Of a DNA stretch of 64,000 bases, positions 45,614 to 57,949 are shown in pieces; position 1 is the stretch's first letter, and every line of letters begins with the position of its first letter. The notes below the pieces were generated by a model. The model did not search any database. It had not been told where the DNA came from and saw only the letters and a program-made list of their open reading frames with translations. The stretch comes from Hedera helix (Eukaryota; Streptophyta; Magnoliopsida; Apiales; Araliaceae): positions 17,953,556 through 18,017,555 of the forward strand of contig OX359270.1 of the NCBI GenBank assembly GCA_947179155.2. Direction: 5' to 3'. Both the position numbers and the translations under genes were made by a program.

Positions 45614-45652
<39 letters not shown>

Positions 45653-45670
45653 GCGCGCGCGCGCGCGCGC
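45588..45670. repeat. Compound microsatellite (TA)n-(TG)n-(CG)n
   Basis: About 80 bp of nearly uninterrupted alternating purine-pyrimidine DNA: TA at 45588-45609, TG at 45616-45647, then GC at 45648-45670. Confidence 0.95.
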
Positions 45671-45773
45671 TTACGCACTAAACAAGATGAGACAACTAAT
45701 ATTAACAAACCCCTCATGATGTAGAATAAATATTATTTATAAAATGAATTAAAAGGTTTAAGTTGTAACGACC

Positions 45774-48700
45774 CCGAAATTCGACCCACTTTATTACCAT
45801 AAATTTCATATTTATTATTCATTATTTCCTTAACGTTCAAATTTCGGTCTGTTAATAAATCTTTAATCCCTTCTTTAATACAATAATTGATTTTAAAATC
45901 AATAACTATCAAATATTTTGGTATAAATTTTTCTTTTTCTTTTAATCATTTTATTAAAATATTTGGATATTTAAAATCTTTACGTCTCGATCCTAGTCCC
46001 TGGATCGCAACCTTCACTTTTTCTTTCTATTACCAGTGTCATAAAACTCAACATTTACGATTTAATATTGTTCATCTTCGTACAATTATTTCTTGATTCA
46101 TAATTCATAATTACACATATAATAGTCTCTATCGTAACATCTATCTAGTACAAATCACAATTCATAATTTAACTTTACTTGTTCTGTCTAGATTCCACTT
46201 GTACATGCATATATCACATCAATACAAGCTTTGCAAATGTCTTCACATTGAGTTATACTTCTGAAATTATAGCAAATACATCTACCACGTTTTGAGTTAA
46301 TCCATCTCTAATATATTCTGATATGCTTGAAATTTGTTTCCTTAGCTGCAAAAGTTTATTTTAAGCAAGTAATGAGCACAACGGCTCAGCAAGTTCAACA
46401 GTTTATGTTTCACGTAGCACATACCTTAACATGCTCTGTGTGTGTCATACATCACGTGCTTGTGCTTCTACTATAGCAATATATCTTACATCATTGCACA
46501 AAGTACACATAGTTGTCATATTAATCACAGATCACATAACACATAATTTATATGCATTTAACATATCATAACAGACAACATTTAATATTAAAGAACTGAA
46601 GAACTTGCCTGGATGCCCAATTAATTAATCGATAGCTCAACACTCTTTCTCGAACAACCTATGACCATAAAATAATCAAATGATAATTATTTATCATCTT
46701 ATCATATTAATTTAATTAATTAATACCATATCTTGACCAATTATTAAATAATATGGCTAATTATATTAACCTCGTTCCTTAATAAATTAATTTAACTTAA
46801 TAACCAATGCCTTCACTACGGACAACCCGGCTCATCGGATAAAATTCAACATATTTGGTTGTCCGAAAATTTTATTTAACCATTTTCTAAATTATAACCT
46901 TATTAGATTAATATTTAAATATTTAAATATTAATCCCCAATATTTAATATTTTTACAAAAATATTAAATTTAATGCCCAAACATCATTTCTATATTTTTA
47001 GTATTTTTCTATAATTTTTTATGATTTTTAAACAATTTTTAAACATTTATTTCATTAAAAATCATTTCTGGGGGCATTTATGTAATTTCCGCGGTCAAAG
47101 GGACAAAATTGGCATTTTCCGGAAAGCTCAGGGGCATTTCCGTAACTTGACGAGGCTGAAGGACACGCTGGTCCTTTCTGGAAAAGGCCGGGGGCAAAAT
47201 AGTAATTTCGCCCAAAACTCGGCCCGCGCATTGCGCGTACCTTCCCCTATCGTTCCAAAACGACGTCGTTTGGTGCCACTGTTTGGGACAATCGCGCATT
47301 GCGCGAACGACCAAACCTTACGCCACCAAACGACGTCGTTTTTATCCCTTCTCTACAAAAAAAAATGGCTGCCGCGCATTGCGCGGCAGCCCTTTTTCTC
47401 CTTCTTCTTTCAGCCGCAAACAGTACCCAGCCTTTGCAAAAATTATTCCATTCTTGCAGCAAAATTCCACAATATACATATTCCAAAAATTATATAATTT
47501 ATATATACACATCCTAAAATTATTTAGAATAATTTTCTTAGTTAATTACTAATTTTCTACACAATTTAATTATTACCATAATATTAAAATAAATTACATA
47601 AAATAATTATACCTTCTCCAAAGCTTATACTTCTTCCTCTAGATGGCCCAAAACATTTCTTCTCACTTAGTAGTGGTTATGGTAGCTTCCGGTGGGTGGC
47701 GGTGGTAGCTTCGGGTATCAAGAAATGGAGAAGGAGTGTATTTCTTTGTGTTTTTTTTCTCTTTCTTTTGTTCCTTTTTGTTTTCCTTTTCTTGCTTTTG
47801 CTTTCTTTTATAGCCAAACAAAACTTAACAATTTTTGAAAACAAATTCGCTTCCGCCGCCTTTAACCCACGCAATCTGGCTTTCTCTCTCGAATATTCCA
47901 TAACATGCAAAATTAAATATTTAATTACATTACGTAATTATTTCGTATAATAAATATTTTATATAATATTTATTTTAATTTACCAAAAATCATAACATGA
48001 TTTATAAATAATTTTAATACCTCTTTTGGGTATTTTACTTGACAAATTTTGTACACGCATAACGCCATGCATGTAATTATATGAGGTAATTTATACCTCC
48101 AAAATTCATAAAATAATTCATAGGACATATAAAAATTATTTTTCATAATTTTTCACTTCATTACTTGGACAACATATTACATTAACATGTTCACATTTCT
48201 GAAATATTATTTTTCATAAAAGTCATAATAATTTCATTATACATAAACATAATTTTTAATAACTTAAAACATTCTTTTTCCTTATTTATTATTCAATTTC
48301 TATAATAATCACATTAACTTCTTTATATATAAATTTTATAATTTAATATTATATAATTTATATAATTACATTCTCCTTTTAAATAATTTCTTAAATTCCT
48401 CCATAATTATTAATTAATTATATAATCAATAATTACACATTCATTAATTCTCTCATTATTCTAATACTCTTATATAAATTATATAATTATCCTTATATAA
48501 TTTATATAATTATAATTTCCTTTATAGCTCACTTAAATTTTCTTATATAAATTATATAATTTTTTTTATTATATAATTTATATAATTACATTTCTTCTCA
48601 GTCAATTTCTAAATTTTCACCATAATTCTTAATTAAATATAAAATCAATAATTACAATTTTATTAACTTCCCCATTCGCTTTTCATTTAAAAGTGGATTA

Positions 48701-49138
48701 ATTTCATTATTAATCCCTTAATTTCCATAACTAATAGCATTTATAATTATCAATTAAACATAACACACACATATATATACAAATGTATATATATAAATAT
48801 ATACATATTTAATTCATGCATTTTACATTATCACATAACCTCATTTAAAATCATAATTTCTGTACTTCCACAATAATTTAATTGTACAATTTATTGTACC
48901 TTTACCTGAAATTCTTTTATTCCTCATAAATTGTTTTTAAACAATTTATTTACTTTTCAATTATTTTAAATTAACACAATTCGTCATAATCTCTATACAG
49001 ATTTAATTTACTAATTAAATCTCATCACATACCTTAAATCACATAAAATAATCATTAATTTAAACAACATTGATGATTTTATCAATTAAATTCTCATTTA
49101 ATATTATTAAAGAAATCCTGGAAATTCGGATCCTCACA
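45774..49138 (-). mobile_element. Solo LTR of gypsy family A (3.37 kb)
   Basis: Plus strand TGTAACGACCCC at the left, CGGATCCTCACA at the right, the same termini as 2777-6182. A perfect duplication TAAGT lies at 45769-45773 and 49139-49143, and no primer site follows, so this is a solo LTR left by recombination between two LTRs. It shares with LTR A the ~60-bp repeats (47069-47215), the GC-rich island (47220-47400) and the TATATAATTTATATAATTA palindromic tracts (48330-48600). Confidence 0.93.
47220..47400. other. GC-rich island in solo LTR A-family copy
   Basis: CGCGCATTGCGCG occurs at about 47223, 47293 and 47373. A perfect palindrome AAACGACGTCGTTT lies at about 47259 and again at about 47328. 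Their alternation is clearer than in LTR A. The short frames crossing it have no support as genes. Confidence 0.75.
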
Positions 49139-49143
49139 TAAGT

Positions 49144-49869
49144 CATGAATTAAAGAAGTTTAATTCAGTTAAATAAAATTAGAATAGTTCTAATTTATTT
49201 ATTTTACAACTCATAATATTAAGTTGTAACGTTCAAAGATATTTATTAAAAATATCGAACATCGCCTTCTATCATGATAAAACGATAGAGTATCAAATAG
49301 TCAATATATGTTTGTTGTGCACACACAAGGCTTATATCGATTATTTGAGATTTTTTTTTATCACATTTGATGCTTATAAATGAATTTAACATTATTGTTT
49401 TGTTGTGCACACACAAGGACAATATTTTTCTCTTTACTTATATAGAAGTGCTAGGTCGAACTTAACTTAGATAATTTTAATTTGGATGTGCACATACATG
49501 ATCATAATAATCTAATAGGCATAATACAATGGAGTTACATGTTGATGTAATTGACAAGGAGTTGTCTACCTATTGAATAAACTATAGTTTGTTGTGCACA
49601 CACAAGGCTATACTTATGTCGATTGGATCCTTTTCTCACTAGCAGATCTTTAACTAAATTTGTCGAACTACAAAAAAAAGGGTAACATAGTTTGAAGAAA
49701 ATAGTGGGGAGATTCCATTTTAAATAAAGACCTAATTTATTTTGGTAATTAATAAAATGAATGCATGATAATGTTGTTATTAATTCACTTAAAGAATATT
49801 GTTATATTTAATTCACTAACACTGCATAGCATATTGGATGCTAACAATTAATCGAACCAAATTGTTTGG
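49144..49869 (+). mobile_element. Copia leader after solo LTR, with TGTGCACACACAAGG repeats
   Basis: The first 80 bp resemble the interior of LTR G (TAGAATAGTTCTAATTTATTTATT). From 49313 to 49610 a TTTGTTGTGCACACACAAGG motif occurs three times, plus a weaker copy (GGATGTGCACATACATGATC, 49485). No coding region until the gag remnant. Confidence 0.55.
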
Positions 49870-52003
49870 ATTGATTAAATAAATTTGAGAATAGTTCTCA
49901 ATGCTGAAAAACTAGCAAATGTCCTTAATTTTTCTATCCCTGCAAACGTTGCAGACTAAGCCTCTGAGGAATATATTGCTATTTTAAGAAATGGCAAGAT
50001 GATGCAAGGGTGACTCAATGCATCATGCTAGCATCCATAAGTATCGAGTTACAACGTCAATATGAGAAAATGGATGCACCTACTATATTGCTGCACATTC
50101 AATAGTTGTATAGTGAGCAAAGTAGGTCAACTAGATATAAAATATTTAAGGAGCTTTTCCGATCTTTAATAACCAATGGCACTATAGTAAAAGACAAATG
50201 TCCTAAAGATGATCAATTGGATTTATCAATTAGGATAACAGGTTTTATCAGGGATGGAGAGTTGAGTCAAGATTCGATCTTGCAGTCACTCACCGACTCT
50301 TATTCACAATTTGTTATGGACTTCAAACATTAATAAGCTAGACTTCATTTTAACAGATTTGCTTAAATATGTTGAGAGTCACTTTCCTTCCTAGAAAAAT
50401 CAAGTCTTACTCGTAGATGAATATTCTAAGCGGATGAAGATGGCCAAATGTATTTCTAAGGAGTCAGAAAGAGTAGAAGACAAAAGAAAGACACTAATTG
50501 AAGGACATAAATAAAAATGATCCCGAGGGCAAAGGAGTTTGCTTTCATTGTGATAAGTTAGGACACTGAAAGAACAACTGCAAGAGAGTTGCAGTAGTTA
50601 AGTAGAAGAAGTTTAGTGAAGCTTCAACTACAAATATAGATTTGTTCATAATGAAATATATCTTTTTATAAGTCAAGTTCTACTTATGTATTAGATACCG
50701 GTTGGTGGTCTTAAATATGCAAATTGTTGCAGAGATTAGGTAGAAGTGAAAAGTTAAACTAAAGATAAGTAATCTTGTGCATGAAAAATGGAGCAAAGGT
50801 TGTTGTATTAGCCATAAGAACTTATAGTTTAGCATTGCCTACGGGCAACTCCATTAAGTTAGTAAGTAGTTAATATGTTTCAGTTCTTAGAAACATTATT
50901 TCAGTTCCATATGATGACAAGGAAGGGTTTTTGACATTATAATAATGAACAATCATTATTCTGTTTATAATGATAATGTTTTATTTAGAACCGGTTGATT
51001 ACTTAATGAACTTTGTATACTTGACTTACATGAAAAATATTTCAATTTGAACAAACTAAAGGCAAAAAGATGATATGAATCATACCTTCATGCAATGCAG
51101 TTAACTCGGTCATGTTAATGAAACAAGACTAAACAAGTTGTATAAAGATAGGAAATCAAATACAACTTGTGGATCTTGTCTCATGGATAATATGACTAAA
51201 TCTCCATTTAGTGGACATGGAGAGCGAGTTACAGAGTTGTTAGATATGGTACACACAGTCGTGTGTAGGACCTATGACAACAAATATAAGAGGGGGTATT
51301 CATTCATTACTTTCACTGATGATTCTAGATTTTGATATATGTATTTGATGAAATACAAATCCAAATCATTTGAAATGTTCAAAGAATTCAAAAGTGAAGT
51401 ATAGAAACTAAAGGTCAAAAGTATTAAAGTTCTTCAATTAGATCGAGAAGTGAATACTTAAACAGTAAGTTTCTAGATCATCTTAAGCAAAATGGTATTC
51501 TCACAGAGTGGACATGATGATGATCCATAATGAGTATTACCGATCTTTCAGTATCCTTCTAGGGTTATACCGTAGAAACAATTGTATATCTACTAAACAA
51601 GGTACATTCAATAAAATTTCCCTCATACTTTATATGAGTCATGGATATGGAGGAAACCAAGTCTTAAGTATGTTAAGATTTAGATTGTGCAGCTTATGTC
51701 AAAAGGTTTGACAGTGATAAGCTTGTAACAAGATATGATAAGTGTAAACTTGTGGGATATTCTCAAGAAAGTTTAGGGTATCACTTTTATAATCCAACTA
51801 ATTAAAAGGTGTTTGTTGAAACACACCGCCTTATAGGAAAATAAATTTTTTCTTAAAGGGATAGTGGGACTAAAATAGATCTTGAAGAAGTTCAAGAACC
51901 ACAAAATACTACAGATCAAGTGAAGGAATCTGTACAAGTAGATAAATCTATTGTACCACAACCAAGTCGTAAATCTAGTCATAAATCTAGTCTAGTACCG
52001 AAT
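49870..52003 (+). pseudogene. Decayed Ty1/copia gag-protease-integrase (no RT)
   Basis: Gag similarity starts near 49900; the clearest part is 50106-50333 (YSEQSRSTRYKIFKELFRS, then ILQSLTDSYSQFVMDF), typical of plant Copia Gag. The zinc knuckle CFHCDKLGH*KNNC lies at 50540-50581, with a stop replacing the residue after His. The protease LDTG motif is near 50690. Integrase follows: GAG-pre-integrase region with NTTCGSCLMDNMTKSPFSGH (about 51150), then ITFTDDSRF, FKEFKSEV and a KVLQLDRE core at about 51430. It ends with a KIDLEEVQEPQNTTDQVKES linker at about 51873. RT and RNase H are missing: a deletion joins this to the LTR at about 52004. Many stops and shifts. Confidence 0.85.
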
Positions 52004-52430
52004 ACACTCTTTCATTATAATAAAGAGAGTACTCCATAATTCTCTACATCTAAGGAGTTAGAGAGAGAAAGAGAGAGAGAATTAGGGCTAGCCACCCATG
52101 GTTTGGAGAAACCAAAATCCACTTCTTTAATTCATAAATCTCTTGGTGGATCACCTCTAGAGGCTTCACACTTGGGGAGCTAACATTGATCCATGGAATC
52201 TAATCAGTGAATTTAAAGAAGAACGCGAATGATTAAAGGGAGTTGAACTTGTACCCGTGGAAGCTTGGTTCTACAAATGTATAAATTTTTATCCTTCCTC
52301 AATTAATAATAGTTGTATAAGAAAGATCCGTGTTATTGGTTTGTAGAAAAATTTTAAAATCTGATTTTTCTTACTTCTGTTGTGCTTATATAATTTGATT
52401 ATATGTATGCCATTTTTTTGCAAACCAACA
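52004..52430 (+). repeat. 3' LTR fragment of Copia G
   Basis: Matches 44006-44418 closely (TTAGGGCTAGCCAC, ATCTCTTGGTGG.TCACCTC, GAGCTAACATT.ATCC) and ends TTTTTGCAAACCAACA. The first part of the LTR is missing. Confidence 0.8.
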
Positions 52431-53547
52431 GAAATATCATGTTAAAGTTGGGGTGAGCATAAAATAGCTCAGCAAGTATATAAACAAATAATGACATGAT
52501 ATTTCTGAAATAATGAAAGGGAATTATTTATAATGAAGCTGAATCATTAACAGATCTAGGAATGAACATAGAAATATAACATGAATCTTTGCATGAATAG
52601 ATTAAAGCATGAAACTTGCTTGTTGTACAGTCACAAGACCAAGAATTCGTTAAGAACAATACCAATCATAAAGACGGATACTGCTCGGGTTCAGTTATAA
52701 GACTGCATTTCATATTAGATGTATACTCTAGATGATTAGCCTATCGTACCTTTACATTGTGCACAACATAAACATCTAGCAATGCAACCATGCCATAAAC
52801 ATGTATTTCTTTCTTTACTTTTATTCTCCTTTTTATTAGGGTTGTTCTGTTACAACATTTTATAGAGTCCGCACCACAACAATGGGGATTAGAGAACATA
52901 ACAATAAATATCTAAATTAACATGAATCCTTACATATGTCTAGCCGAATCAAGATTGACATCGACCTTTTTCAGTAACAGTTTAATGATGAATGAACTTC
53001 AATATGGCTTATCATGAATGCATAACATGTATCATTTTTCAAGAACTACAAAAGAAAGTTCGAAAAGAACACTTGCATTTATCCTCGTTTACTTCTACTG
53101 GTAATATCTTATCCCGATTAGGTCCTACATAACCATAATATTGGTTCATGCATTAGTTATATACATATACATGTTATACCTTGCTATATACAAGTTATTA
53201 TTTACCTTTACATAATCCTTAACACATAACACATTGTTTATTCATATCTTAATACTTACCACATTGATCATTTTTATCAATTTATGTCTTATAATACATG
53301 TCTCTATCATTTAGTTTTAAAACATTTCATTTTGGATTTACTATAATTAATTTTCAAAAATTAGAACATCTCGCACCATTTACCTTTACATAATCCTTAA
53401 CACATAACACATTATTTATTCATATCTTAATACCTACCACATTGATCATTTTTATCAATTTATGGCTTATAATACATGTCTCTATCATTTAGTATCAAAA
53501 CATTTCATTTTGGATTTACAATAATTATTTTTCAAAAATCATAACAT

Positions 53548-53720
53548 CTCGCCTCGGCGAGATGTTCAATGCAGAACATCTCGCTGGCCATGAGATGTTC
53601 TCGGCCTAACCTCGCTCCAGCGTGCTCTGAACTCACCCCGACGAGGTCCTCTCAGCAACACTGTGCCCCAGCGCAATGTTCAGTTCAAAATACTGCACCC
53701 TAGCGTAGTTCTGCATTTTT
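53548..53720. other. GC-rich island in LTR Y with CATCTCGC/GCGAGATG arms
   Basis: ACATCTCGCC...GGCGAGATGT forms a near-perfect hairpin at 53545-53566. AACATCTCGC and GAGATGTTC words recur to 53600, then CCCCGACGAGG, CCCCAGCGC and CCCTAGCG words. Same style as the islands in F. Confidence 0.6.
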
Positions 53721-54136
53721 AGAAAAAAGTTTCTTTCCAAAATCCACGCTATTTTTGGCCTCTTTTTATAAAACTTGATTCCAACGCATCATTTAACACA
53801 TATAACATGTATATAACTTTCATTAGCCTTCAAAACATTTAAAAGTTTTCAAATGAATCAATTTTTCCATAAATTTCATTTTAGGTGCTAGCGAACTTTT
53901 TTAAACGTTTAAAATCCTCATTAATTGTCATAAGCCCCAAATGACTTTCAAAACGACACTAACACGTGTATTTATATAAAACTTAGCTATTTGGCCTTAT
54001 TTAACCTTTAATTTTACAAAATGGCCAAAAATCACCATTTGATGGGATTTTTGCTAACTTTTCAAAACTTAACCTTAAACCTTCCTTGAGTTCTTGAACT
54101 CGACACCACATATACATTAACGTATGCTCATATAGC

Positions 54137-54141
54137 AATTG
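54137..54141. repeat. Target-site duplication of solo LTR W, left copy
   Basis: AATTG here, AACTG at 58260-58264: one mismatch, consistent with an old insertion. Confidence 0.65.
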
Positions 54142-54982
54142 TGTAATGACCCAAAATATTATGAAATAGTTTGATAAAAATTTGCGTCATAATTAAGTAA
54201 TGAAATGAAATTAACGTTTAATTTATTGTGCATCTTGAATAATCATATCAATGTGTATGAGGTTGGAATTAAAGGGAAGCTCACTCGGTGGAATTGTTAA
54301 ACCAAGTGACTAACCTAGAAATAATAATAACGATAATGATAAGAACGAAACCCTAAACCGATAATCTAATCGCTAGGTTTGATAATTAAACCGGTGCACG
54401 GTAGACGGAATAAATTAAATAAAAGCCTAATTGAATTATTTAATTAATCCAAGTACGACCTTTGATGATTATAACCCTAAGCGTAGCCGTGAGCATGCTA
54501 GGATTAATTTTGGTTACCAATTATATTATGTGAATTAAGGGTAACAATTAATGCCTAACTCATTGGAATTTAATTTAATAAACCCTAGAATTAATTATGG
54601 GAGCCCAAGTAGATTAAATGGGGAGCCCAAGTGGAATTAATTGGTAGCCCAATGAAATAAATTCCTAGAGCCCAAATGATGGCCCAAACCAAAGTCAAAT
54701 GGTCAAGATACTTACAAGTATTGATTTATATATATATGTATGTATAATAGCCAAATAAAATGCTAAAATAAAATTAAAAACCTAGGGGAAATAGGGGGGG
54801 CTCTCGGCAGCATCAAGGGGAGGGGGCTCATGTCTCCAAGCTCCCCAAATTACTCCCACACAAAGTCTTCCCAACACCCCATCAATTCCCCCAAAAGGTG
54901 GAGCATGTTTGTTGACTAATTAGGGACTAAATTAACCAAGTATGGATTAATTAAGAGGGCCTAACTAAGCTTAGCAAACCTC

Positions 54983-54990
54983 TATAAATA
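54983..54990 (+). promoter_or_regulatory. Likely TATA box of solo LTR W
   Basis: TATAAATA, followed by a leader-like purine-rich stretch and the first ATG 83 bp downstream. Typical position for a plant LTR promoter. Confidence 0.55.
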
Positions 54991-55072
54991 GAAGGCTTGA
55001 CCAACTCTTGCAAGAGTTGGTTCATTTGCTAGAGAAATCCTAGAGAGAAAAGCAAGAAAGTTAGAGAGAAAC

Positions 55073-55243
55073 ATGGAAGTTCTTAAAGTGTTCTTGAGAG
55101 TAGAGCAAAAGAAAAATACCAAGAGAGTGTGTGAGGGTACTCGGCTGCTAGGAGGAAGTTCTTGGATGTCCAAAAACTTCATCGACTACTTCGGAAAGCA
55201 ACGGAAGCGAGCTAATAGGAGCGAGAGGTATAAAATCACATAA
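55073..55243 (+). CDS. Short frame (56 codons) downstream of LTR W promoter
   Basis: The first ATG after the TATA box opens MEVLKVFLRVEQKKNTKRVC and ends at TAA 55241-55243. It is basic (many Lys/Arg) with no known domain. A splice-donor-like AGAG|GTATAA at 55226-55233 lies near its end. The D LTR shows no clear counterpart, so I consider it a chance or leader frame and rate it low. Confidence 0.2.
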   Translation: MEVLKVFLRVEQKKNTKRVCEGTRLLGGSSWMSKNFIDYFGKQRKRANRSERYKIT

Positions 55244-56159
55244 AACCCTAGTTTCATGCTCCTTGTTATCCATTATGTGATTTCTTTGGTAGAAAACTAA
55301 TTTTCAAAATCTAAAAAGGTATAAACATGCTAGATTGATATATCTAGGGTTACATGGGTTTAATATGAATTTTTGGGTGTATTTATGTGGAAAGATTTCA
55401 TCAAAATCATCAAATAAGTTTTTACCGACGAAAACCAAGTAACCAAAATCATGGCAGCCACCTCCCGAAATTTCTGGGCATGATCCGTAAGTCAGATTCA
55501 TGATCCGTAAATTTCTGGTTATAGATGCGTGGGATACGAAGATTCTCCAAGTGGAATCACTTCGATCCGATTTAAAATGAGCAAGTTATGATTTTTCAAC
55601 CAAAACACACCCACTGTTTTAGGGCTGTGCACAACAGTCCGGTTTGGAGCCTATTTCCGTGACCAAAACAAATCCAAATTTGATATTTGATGACAGAAAA
55701 ATGTAGTTCGGTAAGTTACAAATCCATCGATACCAAATAGGCCTCGATCGGACTTGTAGATTTCATTTTATTCACGTTCTAGCCGGAGACCACAAGTTTG
55801 GAAAAGCATAAAAGCAATCTGCCTATTTTTTGAAAAAAACCGACCGGTTCGCCAATTTCCGATTTTTCTTAAAATTTTAGGGGGGGCCGGTTCAGTCCTT
55901 TTTAGATCGGTTCTTGCTTCGGTTCCTAAACAGAAAATGCTTGTTATTTTATGAAGAAAATTATCAGAATTTAAAATCCGAAAAATTTTGTAATTTGGTA
56001 TTTATTAGAATTAATGGTGGATTAAAGCTTACTAAATTGCTAATAAGTATGGGAAAATTATTTTTAATTTTAGAAAAATAATATTTGACCTATTGGCATG
56101 CTAGTTAAGTGTTATAAAATAAAATTTAAAATTATTGGAGTGATTCACTATATATTAGC

Positions 56160-56960
56160 TATTTATTAGTGTATAAATAGGCTAATAATCTAATTAAATA
56201 TTATTTAATAAATATTAAATAATATATGAAGTTATGTAATTAATTAATTATGATTTAATGAATATTAAATAATAACTAAAGGAAGTTAAGATGAATAAGT
56301 TAGTTATTTATTATTTAATTGCACTTAAATAATAAGTAAAGTTAAATAAATAATTAATTATTATTTAAATTAATATTAAATAATAATTAAAGAATATTAA
56401 AGTTAGAAAACTAATTATTTATTATTTAATTAATATTAAATAATAAGTAAGGTTAAAAAAATTAATTAATTATTATTTAATTAATATTAAATAATAATTA
56501 AAGGATAATTAAGGTTAATAAACTAATTATTTATTATTTAATTAATATTAAATAATAAGTAAGGTTAAATAATTAATTAATTATTATTTAATTAATATTA
56601 AATAATGGTGAAAGGATAATTAAAGTTAATAAATTAAATATTTATTATTTAATTAATATTAAATAATAAGTAAGGTTAATTAATTAATTGATTATTATTT
56701 AACTAATATTAAATAATAATTAAAGGATATTAAAGTTATTAAACTAATTAATTATTATCTAATTAATATTAAATAATAAGTAAGGTTAAATAATTAATCA
56801 ATTATTATTTAATTAATATTAAATAATAATTAAAGGAGATTGAAGTTAATAATCTAATTATTTATTATTTAATATAATAAATAATAAGTAAAGTTAATTA
56901 GTTAATTAATTATTATTTAATTACATATTATATAATAATTAAAGGGTACGTGAATACTTA
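56160..56960. repeat. AT-rich tandem array, ~60/120-bp period, in LTR W
   Basis: Units built on TTATTATTTAATTAATATTA followed by AATAATAAGTAAGGTTAA or AATAATTAAAGGA.ATTAAAG alternate, giving a higher-order period near 120 bp over about six to seven repeats. Each unit contains a TTATTATTTAAT/ATTAAATAATAA inverted repeat, so cruciforms are possible. Confidence 0.85.
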
Positions 56961-57949
56961 AAATATTATTAAATGATTAATAATATTAGTAAACCCTTAA
57001 AATATTATTAAATAATTAATAATATTGGGAATTGAATTAAGGTATTATCATGTGATTAATAATACTAACTTGTAATTAGGTTATTATCCAAATATGATAT
57101 TATTATCTTGGAGGTATGTGTTTGGGAGTCAATGTGCTTACGTGGTAACTTAATTAAGACATAGCATAAATTCCTATATGTCATACTAATTGATAGGCCA
57201 ACGTTATCAATGTTAGGTCTTTCAAATGAGGTTTAATTACACGGTATTTATACGCCGCGAGCCAGGCAAGTTCTCTATCCTTACTCAATATTTACATTGA
57301 GCAAATTTCGCAGACATTGTTAAGTGGTATATTTAGTATAAATTATTCCACAACATTGTGTTTATTGAAATTCGCACATAGTGCAGTTAAACTGTGATTC
57401 TTTTATTGAGTCATAGACTAATTAAAGTTTTCTTTTCGAGAACTATTCAAAGAGAAGTCTATGTCAATTGTTTTGGCTAGACGACAATGAAATTTATTTT
57501 AAAAGCTATCCAAACTAGTCATTGGTGCAGATTCTTGACTGAGAGAGCAACCCTTAATGGGGGAAATATTAAGTGTCGGATATTCCGATACAAATCAGAG
57601 TTAAATGTTATGCATATACATGGTGTACAAGAGGCTGATCCCCTTGAGTACAATACTGGCGGATTAAATTTATAAAATGGTCAGTCTAATAATTGATACT
57701 TGGGAGTTCACGGTCTATTTGACCACTCAGTAGTCAATAATCAATTCTCTAATCTTTTATTCTGAGTCTTGATTATGTTGGTTAGTAAATAATCAATCTT
57801 CATTCTTTCATTTGATTATTGAATTATGTAAAACAGTTTCAATACCGTTAATTCATTTCGACTTCTGTTTTATTCATTCATGATATATCTTGTGGATTCA
57901 TATTATACTTGCTGAGCAAAGTAGTTTCTCACTCTTGTTGTATCATGAA

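Larger units (their letters stand above)
44435..45773 (+). mobile_element. Leader/interior of unit G, with GC-rich island
   Basis: Non-coding; follows the same landmark order as 39411-40374 reversed. It includes a palindrome AAATGTAACAGTTACATTT at 45394, a TTGCACCCTAGGTTTGACC block at 45419, and a second LTR-like stretch from about 45700. It is interrupted at 45774 by a solo LTR and continues at 49144. Confidence 0.55.
52431..54141 (-). repeat. Left part of minus-strand gypsy LTR Y
   Basis: The minus strand shows a CTTGCTGAGCTATTTTATGC block, a 3'-LTR landmark of plant gypsy elements, at about 52465. An internal repeat of about 175 bp (53194-53370 and about 53384-53550) is nearly exact, for example ACATAATCCTTAACACATAA. 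A GC-rich island lies at 53548-53720. The LTR continues at 58260 after solo LTR W. Confidence 0.6.
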
